From assembly GCA_030141605.1 (NCBI GenBank), contig JAQGDQ010000373.1, forward strand, positions 124,001 to 188,000: a DNA stretch of 64,000 bases, written 5' to 3'. Origin of the DNA: Tubiluchus corallicola. Taxonomy: Eukaryota > Priapulida > Priapulimorpha > Priapulimorphida > Tubiluchidae. This document shows positions 25,901-40,900 of the stretch, piece after piece (position 1 is the stretch's first letter; every line of letters starts with the position of its first letter). Position numbers and translations under genes: made by a program. The notes beneath the pieces are model-generated. The model was not told where the DNA came from. It made no database searches and saw nothing but the letters and a program-made list of their open reading frames with translations.

Positions 25901-28900
25901 ATAAAGTTGTATAATTTGTAAGGCGTTTTTTCTGAAACCTACTTCAGGTGCCACTTTTCTTGTCCCTTTAAGCAGTCTTACGCCACCACCACCAACACGA
26001 ATTTCAAGAATTTTTCTCTGCCATCAATTTTTGTACATATTTTGCAAACAATAAATTGGAAAAGTTTCCGTGCCCAGTAACAATTGAGACACTCCAACTG
26101 TGTCATTCATTGTAATCACTTTCGCTGTGAAATGTGTGTCAGCGTTGTTTGTGTGCTCGCAGTGTTCTTTGTTAGTAGAAGAAGAAGAAATTTTGGAAGA
26201 GGCGACGACACAGAAAAGTGCAGGAGTAGACAAATCAAGCAGTGCACGAAAGCTAGTAGTACATTCACACGAAACATCTAATGTGTGCTAACTATATCGG
26301 GTGTTTCAAAAGTCTCTCACCGTTTTTAAGCGCTCGTTAAAGGAAAAACCAACCCCCGAACAATTACACGAGGTGCTTATCACAGTTTTACTGTTCAAAC
26401 TTTCTAACATTTTTTCAAATATCAAACTAGATTCAACTTCCCAGAACTTCAAATGCCAGACTCCAAAAATCCTCAAGATTTAAGTGCGAAGTAAGAATTA
26501 ACCACATGATGAAGGTTGATAAAGAAAGTTGAACATCAAATTAGTGAGCAACTTTTGAAACACCCTGTACGATGACATCAACTACAGTACACACAGATCA
26601 TGCATTTCAGTGAAAACTTTGCAGTAAAATTCACATCAATCGCCACAATAGTTAAGAAAGCTATTAAAAGTGAATCATTCGAGCTAAAAAATGAGGGCAC
26701 TTGTGGACACTGGGCGACAACAACAGAGGGGACGTCTCTTTTAAACTCTTACAAGCCCTTGCTCACGGAAACATAATTTAAAGGAAAACCGGATGATTTT
26801 TCACATCCCTACTCCATTTTAAAATACAAAAGAAGCATACATTATAACATTGATAATAGTACCAAAGTGTTTCTGATAATTAAATAATGGATTAAAACTT
26901 CATTAACAGCAGGTGAATCCAGCTAGTGATAACGTCACAAACGGCACACAATTTTCAGCGGCACAAACAAACCCAAAGCGTGTTGCACGTGTTTGCGAAA
27001 GGGAAAACTGAAAATACAGTTATGCTGTACAACATCAAGTGTGATATATAAAGACTCGCCAAATTTTAAGTTTAAAAATTTAAATTTCAAATTTACTGCT
27101 GTGCACTCAACATGAGCTCTCATAAAGTGTGCACTACATCACAAGTGAACACGTCTGAACTGAGAGGTACAGCACCTGTTTTGTGTAACGCGTTTCTGAG
27201 TTGCAAACGCTACCGCCCATCTAACGAATAAAATGAAATGCACGTAGCTGAGCAGAGAAGTTTTAGCCAGGCAAATACGAAATTACTTTTTTCTGTGGAA
27301 ATAATTCTTTCAAATAAGTGGTTCTTCAAATTTAAAAAGAATACGCTCTTTTCAGCATTTTGTAGGGTAAACTGTGTTGGGTTGCACTTCAAAGCTGCAT
27401 CCTGTTTTCCTTTAAATAAATAACTATAATATTTACACTCATCAGACAACTTTGTGGGCTGAATTTGGGAAAAAAGCTATTTTGCTGAAACCAGCCCGTA
27501 GAACAAACTTACCTTCCATTATGGATGACAGGAGAGGAGCGGTAGCCGACGACGTTAGAGTGGAAGAGCTACCCTCTCCTTCCCTATCCTGGTACTCCTT
27601 GCGTAGACGTTTTACTTGCTCTATCCGGTCCCGAACGCACTTTGCTACTAATCGGACGTCCTCTTCGAACAAATATCCAGATTTTACCTAAACAGTTTAA
27701 AAAATCCATTACAGCGAGTGAAAACTGATTTTTATTCAGTGTCTGGAAGCACTGATTGTGACAGGACCAGCACCTAGCCTGTTAACAAATAATTAAACCC
27801 ACTACTGTCTCACAAGAAACATAGAAAATAAGATTTAATGCAACAAACTCAAACTTGCTTGGCAGACATTTTCTGCTTAAAATGAACAATTTTTCTCATG
27901 CCAGATGGCACCACGTTTGCTCAACTATGGATTATCTTCTAATCATTTTTACCAGGGGTGTGCAAATTATCTGACTAGCGGGGCCACATTAAACTTTCCC
28001 GCAATTCCTGCGGGCCACAGGCAGTTTGATCAAGGAGCCAAGTACAGAAAGGCCTAATAATGATTTTTTTGCATCCGACCTGCGTACATCATTACTACTA
28101 CACTCAAGAAACTATTTTAGAAGTTATTAAAATTTATATTACAAACCATATATTTCTACTTTCAGGACAGATAGTGGTAATTTCATTACAATGCATATTA
28201 GTAATGTGTATCGGACAGTCAGTGTAGTACAGTGACATTAAGCTACAACCGTCTTGTAAGGGTTAATGGCATCCGATCTAGTAGAAAAAACTACCCGCAC
28301 TATCTTTGGGATCACGGCACGGACTTCAGCTGGATACACTTAATTAACCGCCCGGGCCGCACTTTCATTAGGTTGACAAATCTCTTTGCGGGCCGCAATT
28401 TGCACACCCCTGATTCATACACTAAAACATTTAGAGACAAACAATGCGTGATAAATCTTCACAAAAATTTGGATTCCATGGTAACTGTAAATGCCTACCC
28501 GTTAACAGCTTATTATCAGGGGTGAGCATCGAACATTTGAATTCGATTTGAACTCGTTTTTTTAATTTGCATTTGATTCGAACCTAAAATTAGAGATTCG
28601 AAGAATTCAACACTTCAACCACAAACGTTCTTTTGTTTTTAAACATCCTAAACATCACGCAATTAGCACAACTTAGTAGCAAATCTTGTGCACAATTTTT
28701 AACATAATGGTTAGTGGAATTTGTGACACATTATTGGAGAAAATCAACTTCTATGTCTGTGTCTGTATCTATGTCTATCCACGTCTATGTCTATGTGTGC
28801 GTATGTCTATATGTATGTCTGCCTATGTCTATGTCACAAACTTACCATGTCCATGGCAATCTCTTCCGGATTGTCTTTCATCATCTCGAAGTCAAACTGG

Positions 28901-31900
28901 ATGGCTTCGTTCTCCTTGTGCTTGTCCTTCCGTTTCTTGGCGTCCACCACGCGGAGTCGCAGCTGGATCTTGTTGCTGTCGGAGGCCGCCACCGTCTCCG
29001 TGTCCATCAGTTCCACCTTGAGGCTGGCCTCCTCGAGGAAGAACGCGTGAGCCAACAGGACCTTGGCACTTGGTCTGATGATGAAAAAATGGAATCAAAA
29101 TGTAAATAATTATAATTTTTTTTTATTATTTGTAACAAGGACTCCACTGTTGGTTTGAAGTGCAGTAATTCCGATGGCAAAGCATCGTGATCAATTATAT
29201 CAGCGGTCTTTCTGGAACAAACTGACCGCGGGCTGCTCAGTGTGGTCAATCCAGGTTACAGTTAAGACACTTAGGCATTGTACAAACTGTGCTTAGTTTC
29301 TGACGTAAGCAATAGCTGTGTTCGGTTGCCATTAATTAACTTCCTAAGCTAATTATTCAAATATAAGAAACAAATGTTATCTTTTACAGGTAAGAAAATG
29401 TAAATTTTGGACATTAAATTAAGATGAGACTAAACAATCAACCGGTCTTCCTTTACACAAAAACTTTCTTGAACAGAAAGAGACATTTTGTTTACTTTAA
29501 AGAAAAGAAATGATGTTCTACTATTCAAGCATTCAATCAAGGAGCTGTAGCATAAAAAACATAGCAGAACCTTGATGGTGGTGAAAGCATGCATCAGAAA
29601 TAATTCGAATACAGCATCCCTAAAATTAAATCGTTACGTATGATGCAATTAAGAGGATCTAATTACGTACCTTTCTTTTCTGTCCGTTCTAATGCACATC
29701 TCTATCACCTCGCGTAGCAACGGATCCTCAATTTTGTCGATACTGGCCGGTTTTATACCCTGTGAGGTAAGAAACACAGTATGTAAGTCTAAATAAACAT
29801 TATGTTTAGAGCTAACACAGCAAAACATCTTTGCAAGCCGATGCAGCTGAGATGTAGAAACTTAAAAAATTCATTGTTTTGCATCTCAACACAATACCAG
29901 CGAGTTAAGGGAAACCTTAGGCATCCCTATCACTAGGAGCGTATTGACCAATAGTCTACTAGTGCACCAGAGTTTGAGGGCGTCACATTTTAAAGTAAAA
30001 TCTTATTCTCCTCGAAAAATGTACATACGGTCATATTCATGTAAAACAAGCATTGTATAACACACCACAGGCAGTTACAGAGAACACCTGCTATATAACT
30101 GCCATACAACAAACAAGTACAAGATACTACACAGCAAACAGTTGTCCAGCCTGTTTGCATATAATCGTAGTTCATACACAAGTAACTAACAATGATCATG
30201 TAGAAACTAGGATACGTTCATATTCATGTAAAGCAAGCATTGTATAACACACCACAGGCAGTTACGGAGAACAGCTGCTATATAACTGCCATACAACAAA
30301 CAAGTACAAGGTGTTGCCCAGCCTGCTTGCATATAAACGTAGTTCATACACAAGTAACTAACAATGACACGTAGAAACTGGGATAATAGTATTACTAATA
30401 CACCGCAAGTAATTACTTAATCGGAAACATAAAAACAATATATGTTATAGCTGAATACTGTACGCAAACACCAAATGCACATTGAAGAGGACTGTAAATT
30501 AAGATAAACACAAAAAGTTGTGAAGTCAGTCCCAAAAGCCTAGCGACTCCACGACTACGTGTTCTCAAAATCTTGACTCCATCTCCTGACTTAAGGCATT
30601 TTATTATACGGACTCGACCAATTACGGTGGATTTTATATCAAGAACCCCATGTAAAGCTTAGTATTGTCATGCACATAAGTATTATCACAATAATAAGTG
30701 CAAAGCAAAGCCGCCTGCTGCACCAGTTCAGTAACTTCAGTTGTTTGACATGGACTTTACTGATTATGCTTTAATCTGTACGTACAGTGATTTACTAGTA
30801 GGATCTTGCTTGGGAACAAGAAAAAATGAACTGGGTGAAGTTCTAGCTAGCTGTTAAAACATGTTAATTGACATTTTTGTTATTAGCACTCACCATTGTC
30901 ACACGCTTGTAGATCTGTGCAGGATTCTGGCACTCACAGTACGGGTACTCGCTGGTCGCCATCTCCAGCGTGCACATGCCGAACGCGTAGACGTCGACCG
31001 ACTCGTCGTAGTGCTCTTCGTACATCTCGGGTGCCATGAACTCCGGCGTACCTTTAAAGTAATGTAAGCAAAAAATGCTAAACTTCCGCATAGACAGCAG
31101 TAGTAACAACACCTGTGGGGAAGAAACAAAAAGTGGGAGGACCCGATTAGTGAGAAGTCATATTGAAGGGCCTTCAGGCCGAATTACGTGCTTCACGCAC
31201 ATTAATAACAAAATAATGTGGATTCTGGATTAGAAATTTAATGATTTTTAAACTGCGTCTTACAACAGAACTTACGACTTGTCCAAAAACAAGAAAATCG
31301 TGACTCTCTAAGGCAATTCAAACATACAGATTGGGTAGTATTCCTTCTCCATCTAATAAAAGATTTCTCAACGTTCGCAAAGGTGTTGACTTGTCCTTTA
31401 ACTGTGCAAATTATGTGCTTCACACACATTAATATCAAAATAATGTGGATTCTGGATTGAATATTTAATCATTTTTAAACTGCATCTCACAACAGCACTT
31501 ACGACTTATCCAAAAACAAGAAAATGCATTTTCAAGCACTCGGATTTACTAGTATTCGTCCCTATCTAATAAAGATTTCTCAACGTTCTCAAAGGTGTTG
31601 ACTTGTCCTTTAACTGCGCAAATTACTGAAACGCAGCACCAGCCGGAACAGGTGCTGTACAACACAAGACATACATCGTATTTACATAAACTGAATTTTG
31701 TTGCTTATACAGATAAATTCAAACACAAAAATTGCTAATGATACAAAGTGCAGGGTACTTTGTTACACAAACGCATCCAAGGTTGCATGTTTGCCTGCCA
31801 TTTCTCTTTGTACTTTTCATAGTTTAAGATTCGTACTGTAAAACTAAATAAACTCAGCAAACTCGAGCAAAGTTTAAACAGTGCGTGTGCCTTACATCAT

Positions 31901-34900
31901 AGCGCTTCACACACCAAAGCAGGTACAGAAATGTCGAAGAATAAAATAGTTTGGCATCAAGGCATCTAATTAGTGCCGTTGCAGTAAGCATCATCCAGCA
32001 GTGTTACTCCGGATACAGTAGTGTTACTCCGGATACAGTAGTGTTACTCCGAATCCAGTAGTGTTACTCCGGATACAGTAGTGTTACTCCGGATCCAGTA
32101 GTGTTACTCCGGATCCAGTAGTGTTACTCCGGATCCAGTAGTGTTACTCCGGACACTGTAGTGTTACTCCGGATACAGTAGTGTTACTCCGGATCCAGTA
32201 GTGTTACTCCGGATCCAGTAGTGTTACTCCGGACACTGTAGTGTTACTTCGGATACAGTAGTGTTATTCCGAATCCAGTAGTGTTACTCCGGATCCAGTA
32301 GTGTTACTCCGGATCCAGTAGTGTTACTCCGGATCCAGTAGTGCTACTCCGGATCCAGTAGTGTTACTCCGGATACAGTAGTGTTACTCCGGATCCAGTA
32401 GTGTTACTCAGGATACAGTAGTGTTACTCCGGATACTGTAGTGTTACTCCGGATACAGTAGTGTTACTCCGAATCCAGTAGTGTTACTCCGGATCCAGTA
32501 GTGTTACTCCAGATCCAGTAGTGTTACTCCAGATCCAGTAGTGTTACTCCGGATCCAGTAGTGTTACTCCGGATACAGTAGTGTTACTCCGAATCCAGTA
32601 GTGTTACTCCGGATCCAGTAGTGTTACTCCGGATCCAGTAGTGTTACTCCGGATACAGTAGTGTTACTACGGATACAGTAGTGTTACTCCGAATCCAGTA
32701 GTGTTACTCCGGATACAGTAGTGTTACTCCGGATACAGTAGTGTTACTCCGGATACAGTAGTGTTACTCCGGATACAGTAGTGTTACTCCGGATACAGTA
32801 GTGTTACTCCGGATACAGTAGTGTTACTCCGGATCCAGTAGTGTTACTCCGGATCCAGTAGTGTTACTCCGAATCCAGTAGTGTTACTCCGGATCCAGTA
32901 GTGTTACTCCGGATCCAGTAGTGTTACTCCGAATCCAGTAGTGTTACTCCGGATACAGTAGTGTTACTCCGGATACAGTAGTGTTACTCCGGATCCAGTA
33001 GTGTTACTCCGGATCCAGTAGTGCTACTCCGGATCCAGTAGTGTTACTCCGGATCCAGTAGTGTTATTCTGGATCCAGTAGTGTTACTCCGGATACAGTA
33101 GTGTTACTACGGATACAGTAGTGTTACTCCGGATCCAGTAGTGTTACTACGGATCCAGTAGTGTTACTCCGGATCCAGTAGTGTTACTCCAGATCCAGTA
33201 GTGTTATTCCGGATCCAGTAGTGTTACTCCAGATACAGTAGTGTTATTCCGGATCCAGTAGTGTTATTCCGGATCTAGTAGTGTTACTTCGAATCCAGTA
33301 GTGTTACTCCGGATCCAGTAGTGCTACTCCGAATCCAGTAGTGTTACTCCGAATCCAGTAGTGTTACTCCGAATCCAGTAGTGTTACTCCGAATCCAGCA
33401 GTGTTACTTCGAATCCAGTAGTGTTACTCCGGATACAGTAGTGTTACTACGGATCCAGTAGTGTTACTCCGGATACAGTAGTGTTACTCCGGATACAGTA
33501 GTGTTACTCCGGATCCAGTAGTGTTACTCCGGATCCAGTAGTGCTACTCCGGATCCAGTAGTGTTACTCCGGATCCAGTAGTGTTATTCTGGATCCAGTA
33601 GTGTTACTCCGGATACAGTAGTGTTACTACGGATACAGTAGTGTTACTCCGGATCCAGTAGTGTTACTACGGATCCAGTAGTGTTACTCCGGATCCAGTA
33701 GTGTTACTCCAGATCCAGTAGTGTTATTCCGGATCCAGTAGTGTTACTCCAGATACAGTAGTGTTATTCCGGATCCAGTAGTGTTATTCCGGATCTAGTA
33801 GTGTTACTTCGAATCCAGTAGTGTTACTCCGGATCCAGTAGTGCTACTCCGAATCCAGTAGTGTTACTCCGAATCCAGTAGTGTTACTCCGAATCCAGTA
33901 GTGTTACTCCGAATCCAGCAGTGTTACTTCGAATCCAGTAGTGTTACTCCGGATACAGTAGTGTTACTACGGATCCAGTAGTGTTACTCCGGATCCAGTA
34001 GTGTTACTCCGGATACAGTAGTGTTACTCCGAATCCAGTAGTGTTACTCCGAATCCAGTAGTGTTACTCCGGATACAGTAGTGTTATTATTGACCTACAG
34101 TTTACGATTGAGTCCGGTTTTGCTTTAACCTTTTGCTTTACATGTTATGTTGTTGCCACACATGCACATTATTTTTATACAGGACACTGCAATGACATGT
34201 TCTTGACGTAGACGGGTGTGGCAGGACAGGCACTTATCACATTACCTCTGATAGTCCTCTCAAGTTTGGATGAAACGAAATTCGGATCTTCACCCTAACC
34301 CTAACCACACTTGCGTTGGTATTAACGCTATTTGCCCAAAGTCCGGACGCACACACAATCGACGTCGCCATTGCTGGCAGGCTACGGTGCAAGTTACAAC
34401 GCTACAAGTAGGGAATACCGAATGTACACAACAACGTTTTCAAACATTTTCGGCAGTTAGAAGAGAAAGAGCAAAAATAAATGCGGAGCCATTCTACCGG
34501 GACGGGAAACAGAATATCTAATGCAAACAAACAGCCCATCAGCTGTCATTAAACAGCCAATGAATAAGAAATTCCAATGCGGAGGATTCACGCTATCTTG
34601 TTCTGAGCTCAGCAATTTTCTTGCTCTGATAAACAGCTTTAAAGCAACAGTGGAGTTAAAATTCACATTTCATCCGAAACAATTTGAAAAATTCGACAAA
34701 CTCGATCGAGTCGCCAACTCTCACATTTTCAAGCAAGATCAGTCTGCCCATCTTTCGTTACTTGAGTTATTAGAGTAAATTGAAAAACATATTTTAAAAT
34801 TAATTCCCCCGCCCCTGCACACCTAAAGTAAATACTTTTCAGCTATCAACAACTGAATATTTATCTGAACGTAGAAATGACATTTGCAAAAAAAATTTTT

Positions 34901-37900
34901 TAAGCCAATCTAAAATCAAGGCAGCAGACTCCATTATTTATTTCCCAAACACAACCCCCGTAAGCGCAATCTTCGTACACAAGTGATGTACCCTTTACCT
35001 CTTTGCAGTACTGAATGTTTTAAAAGTAGTTTTATATCAAATGCAGTTTTTAATTATCAGTAAGTTCATTACTACTGTATACACTGTGACACGAGATAAT
35101 ATAATAACAGATTTTAATAAGATTGTAAGTAGATAATTGTCTTTTAAATGTAATTTAAACTTTAGTCGATTTTAATTAATTCTAGATAAAGACTTTTTAG
35201 TGTAACGTAATATAACCGTCAGATACAAGAACTTTCATAAACTTTAAACTCTATTAACTCCAGACAATTCTGATAAACAAAGATCGCACAACAAGGAAAC
35301 ATCTTATTCACAGTGAACTAGTCTATGTCTGCCTCAAGGAGTTCGGAAATCACGGCAAATAACCGTGCATTTAAATCAGTAAAAGAGTACGTCATTAATG
35401 TAGGTAAGAAAAGGCAGCGGGCCAAGGGTAAGTCCTTGGGGTACTCCACACAGTTTCATTGAAAGTCACATCACTGAGTCGCTTGCACCAAGCTTTTGGA
35501 TTCCATGTGGATGCAGCACTTGTGGGCAAATTGCCCCAAATCTAAATATTATAATATACAAAAATTATGTTACTGTATATTAAAGTTCTTTTTTAGCAAT
35601 AGAACTGTTCATCTGCATAACAGCTTACCTGAGTATATAGTGTTGGCCCGAGTACAAATGCTTTTAAGGAAAGATATGACAGACAATATCATAATTTGTA
35701 AAATAATTCGATACCATTAACGGGGAAAGTAGTAATCAGTTTTAGAAATATTTTTACGATGTACGTTTTTATGTATTGAATTTACACTTTTATCACACAA
35801 TCTTAATTAAAGTTTATTGTTATAACTCTTGTAACCCGAAGGATAAATTACATTAATTAAAAGAGACTGATTTTTAAATTACATTTAAAAGACAATAATT
35901 TAGGTTAAGATCAATCTTATTAAAATCCATTATTATAATATCTCGTGTCACATTGTATACAGTTAGTAATGCACTGATCATTGTTATAAATAGACTAGGA
36001 GCAATTATTATAGCACACAGTTTTGACTTTGTGCAAAATGTTTGGAATGGTTTTGTTGTGATGATGTGCTGTTGGTGTTGGTGCTGTAGGTGTCGTCATC
36101 GTTGCTGCCATCATCATCATCATCTACAACATCATGATCACCATGCGAGGTGGTGGATTTGACGTGGTGTGGGTTGTGAGTGTTGTGTTATGGATGGTGT
36201 GGTGGGGTGGTAGGGTGTGTGGGGTGTTGGTGGAGTGGAGTGGGTCGTGTGGTGGATGTGGTTTAGTGTGGTCTGGGTGGTAATGGTATGGTATGTTTGG
36301 TATGGCGCTTTTTTATGAGTTTGCTCCCTCTAACTTTAGAACCTGGCTACGCACGCCCCTGTAACGGTGCCTTTTTTGTGTGCTTGCTCCCTCTAACTTA
36401 AGAACCTAGCTATGCCCCTGTAACGCTGCCTTTTTATGAGCTTGCTCTCTCTAACTTTAAAACTTGGTTACACCCCTGTCATGGTGTCTTTTTAATGGGC
36501 TTGCTTTCCCTACCTTGGTACCTCCCTGAATAAGTTGGATGTTGGTCAAAATACCTACAACACCACCTAGAATCGAATAATAAAGACCACTCACGTAAAT
36601 CCAATCTGACCAATTTCAGTTTACCAGTCTGGAAAGCAAATTAATTCGTAACTAGAAATCATTGATACAATTCAGTTCCACGAGGCAATCATTTATCCGA
36701 CGTATTGATCCGGACGCAAACACACACGGAGAAGACGCTTTCCCAGACTATCATCCGCAGAAATTGATCAATTACTTCCCACAATATGTACCCAGATCAA
36801 CGGAATTTACCAAGCCAAACCAGCAGAGACGTGGACAAAAGGAGGCATGATTAGCGAAAACTTCGTACAAAACGACCTTGACGAAACTGGCTTCGCTCGA
36901 CCAAGAGACAATTAATCAGGTAATAGACGGCATTATCTTCAAGAAAGTTTCAATAAGCACGACAATAATTCGCCCACTCGCGGAGTTCTTATAAGTAAAC
37001 ATTCATCCAGTCCCGAGGTGACGCAATCCCACAATGCAACTGCTAAAACAAGTGAACAGTAGTGCTGCCTTATATAATTTCATCAACAACTGACATGGTA
37101 CACTCATATCTCGCACAAAATTTGGTCCATTATTTTACAAGCTGACCGTTGGATGGCGGGCCGTAACTTTGTTTACATCAGCGTAACCACGTGTATATCT
37201 CTATATATAAAAATATAGAGCAAATTATGCGGAGTTATTCGAGTCAATTGCTAACAGCTTTTATATACTTTTGCATAGCAACGGCCCATACTAGACGTTT
37301 TTGAGACAATTAGGGGATTGATTTTACATAACAGTGAGTCTAAAACACGGCACTTACTATACTGCTTAGTATTGGAAAATACGGGCAATCGACAAATTCC
37401 ATAACGCAATTTTGGAAACAACTGAACGACAGCGAAGCAATATACATTACACAATTCGATCAACAACGAACATCATAATCCCATAATGCAACAGTCAAAA
37501 ACAAGTGAACAGCAGTGCTGACGTATGTAAATCGACCAACAACGAAGACCGTAAATTTCAAATCCCATAATGCAACCGTCAAACAAGTGAACAGTACTAA
37601 AGGTGTATGCAATTCGTGGCAATAACGAACACTGTAGTCCTATAATGCAACCGAACCAATACTGCAATGCAACTAAGACGTACGATGAAATTCATGCAGT
37701 TCGGGACTCAGCAAAGCCCACAATGCAACAGCTGCTACAAGTGAGCAGCAGCAAATATAAATGAAATTCACAAATCCTGGATGACGCAATCCCACAATCC
37801 AACAGATGGAACAATGAAACAACACAAGACTTACCTAAAATCACACACAGAGGACGTATCACATAGCAAATCAAAGCACAAGAAAACCCTCCACTTACTT

Positions 37901-40900
37901 AAAGCGTAATTCGTCTTGAAATTTTATACCACATACATACTGCCTTTTTGCATACAGGGCTTGCGTCAGCAGTATAAAACGTGTAAACATAAAATCCCGT
38001 CGTGACAATTAAGGGCAGCCATTTTAATGGTAGGTCGTTTGATACAAGTTTAGATAACATTGCGTGAAGTTTGAAAAAATAATCAGAGCATTCGTAACAC
38101 ATATGGCTACAAACTGAGAAAAATTCTACATTACTGTATCTTGTCCATAAGATTGAAAATACATTTTTGGTTAGTGAGCAGCACACCCTGGAGGGCGAGC
38201 CAGCGACATTTTAACAACTGCTGAAAGTATTTTAAATTATTATTTCTAGTTACATAAGTTTTTCCAGTAGGTAAGTAAAACAGATTTGCATCGAAAGTTT
38301 TTGGAAACATAATTCAACGTTGCCTTTTCTTCCCCTGATTTACGTCGTGCCTAGGTGACGTCGTGTAATGGAACAGTATTGCGGGAGATTTAAATTGAAA
38401 ACAAACAAAAATTCCTTTCAAAGCGAGTACGATATGTGCATAAAATGGCAAATGAACCAATACAATTTTCAAGGCGATTTTTCTGAAACCCACTTCAGGT
38501 ACCCCTTTTCTTGTCCTTTAAATATGAGACCCACAATTTTTATACTCAAGAAACCGACAATATTACCCAAACTTTAAATCAGTACAAATGCTTCAACTAT
38601 GTAAACCATGTACTCAACAAGTATTCAACATAAAGTACGGATGTACATATCGCTCTAATATGATAGTAGTACTTTTATAACCTGCAGAGTGATAAATCAG
38701 CGTTAACGTACACTAGGGGGACTCAGTTCACCCCACGAGGAATTCCGTGGACTTTTTAAGATCATGAACGATTACCAGAAAATGTGACCACTATGGTTAA
38801 TTGATATCCCAAAAGCCAATGCGTCTCAGCACTTGTTTTAAAGAAAAAATTGTCATATCCAGGGTTACACAAAATTTTAAAATAAATGTGGCCTACTTTT
38901 GCCTGCCATAGCAAAATTTTACGTGAACACAAATCGCTGAAGAAAATATTTGGAAAAATATCGATTCACGGGTGATTATTTTTGTGACCCTTTCCAATTT
39001 CCCTAACTTTTCGCCCCATTTTCTTTTAAGATGTTTTTTAAGAAGTTTTTGCCATTTCATAAAACAGCCTGTGCATTTGTAAAAGTCTAAATTGAGAGAC
39101 TAGGTAATATACCAATCATAAGATAACACTACCTATAACGCTCTTGGCAAACGACTGATTTTTGAGGGTGGCGAGGCCCAGGTCTCCGAGCTTCACGCAT
39201 CCGGTGGTGCCGGTGATGAAGATGTTATCGCACTTGAGGTCCCGGTGGATGACGGGCGGAGTCCGGGAGTGGAGGAACTGAAGTCCCTTGAGGATCTGAC
39301 GACACCAGTTCCTCAGCAGCTTGACGTTGATCTTCCGAAACTTCTTCAGGTAGCTATCGAAAAACGAAAACAGAAATTGAGTTAAAAACGTTACGCACAT
39401 ATTACATACAAATAATGGGTAATAAATGGGTTCCCACAAAATTTTACAACAATTGCCTGGACTTTTCCCTGACCAAATATTGATTTTCCTTGACCAAGAG
39501 AAGCAGAACTTGTACTACCAGTATACATATTTAAACATTTTTGTGTATGGACATTCATACACATGCTGATATATAATGTGTCAGCACAGTTGCAGTAGTT
39601 CTAACCTAATTACACTAATCACATTAAATAAACTTTCTTAATCCAATCATTATTTTTGGAACAGAAATTGAAACTGGGAGCCTGTCATAGAAAAATTTTA
39701 TTTGAACACGAATCGCTGAAAAATATGTTTGGAAAAATATCGGCTCACGGTGATTACTTTTGCAACTGTTTCCAATTTCCCTGACTTTTCATCCATTTTC
39801 ATAACTTTCCCTGACTTTTAACCAAATTTTTCTTTCCCCCCGACTTTTCCGTGACTTTGCAGGACAGCCCGTATTTTCAAGAAATTTCCAGGATTTTCCC
39901 TGACCGTAGGAACCCTGTAATCATTACTCGGGTTTTTTATGAAATGTGAAAAGACACATCATTAGCTACGACCAAGACATCTTCTGCCCACAATGACAAG
40001 AAAGTGCAATAACAGAAATCGTCAAAGAAGAAGCAATTTCGTTTTTGCATATGATCAAAATCCATTAAGTGGAGTTGGAGACTTTAAAAAACTTACTAGA
40101 TACTTTTTCTATCACAGACAGTAGCCTAGATGCTACCAGCTTTTCTCCGACATTGTCAATAAGAGATAGAGTAACATAGTACTAAAAAACATTATTTACA
40201 ATTGGGTTAAACAATTATGTTTGAAATGCCAAACACTGTTAGTAAAACATAGACTAACATAGTAACTAAAATACAATATATACAAATATACTTATTCGGC
40301 TAGGCATTGTGTTAAAATCTGGCAAAAATATAGGCTATTTCTTCCCATTTAAAGACAAATACACCCCTACTCTTACAATCTGGTACGATTTATAGATTTT
40401 AGTGCAGCAGCTGCGATGCTGCTTACCATGGCAAAACATCCAGACATTTTAAAGTAAGAATTTGTGAACATTTGGGTATTTTTTCTTCTAGAATTGGCAA
40501 GAAATAAAAAAATTCTCCTCAATCTAACATTAACGACCATATTTGTGCCTCTGGTCACAAAGCTGATTTTAATAATTTCAGCATTGTGACCTGTGCTACA
40601 AATATCTGGTACTTCTTAATTAAAGAAGGTTTATATACGTACCCAGATAAGCCTTCTCCTAACGTACAAAGCAGTTCAATCTCTTTAATTTTATTTTCAA
40701 ACGCTTGGCTATTTGTTACTGTGTCAATTTCTTTTCTTCAGGTCTGCTTAATCACTACCTATTTGGGTTTTTGTAAACTCATAATTAGCGCATAAGTTAC
40801 GGTATCAATTTCTTTACTGGTCTGCTTATTCATTACTTTATTAGTGCATAACAGCCTCTGCCTATATAAACTGATTGTATGTTTGTAAATTTACTACTGA

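Noticed and set aside
31998-34090. Regularly spaced 20-bp repeats as a possible CRISPR array
   Set aside because: The units are contiguous without unique spacers, and the context is a metazoan intron.
34286-34303. Telomere-like CCCTAACCCTAAC
   Set aside because: Only two units; far too short for a telomere or interstitial telomeric block.
34270-34778. Two abutting plus-strand open frames of 83 and 85 codons
   Set aside because: No recognisable domain, repeat-rich intron context, and no supporting splice sites or codon pattern.
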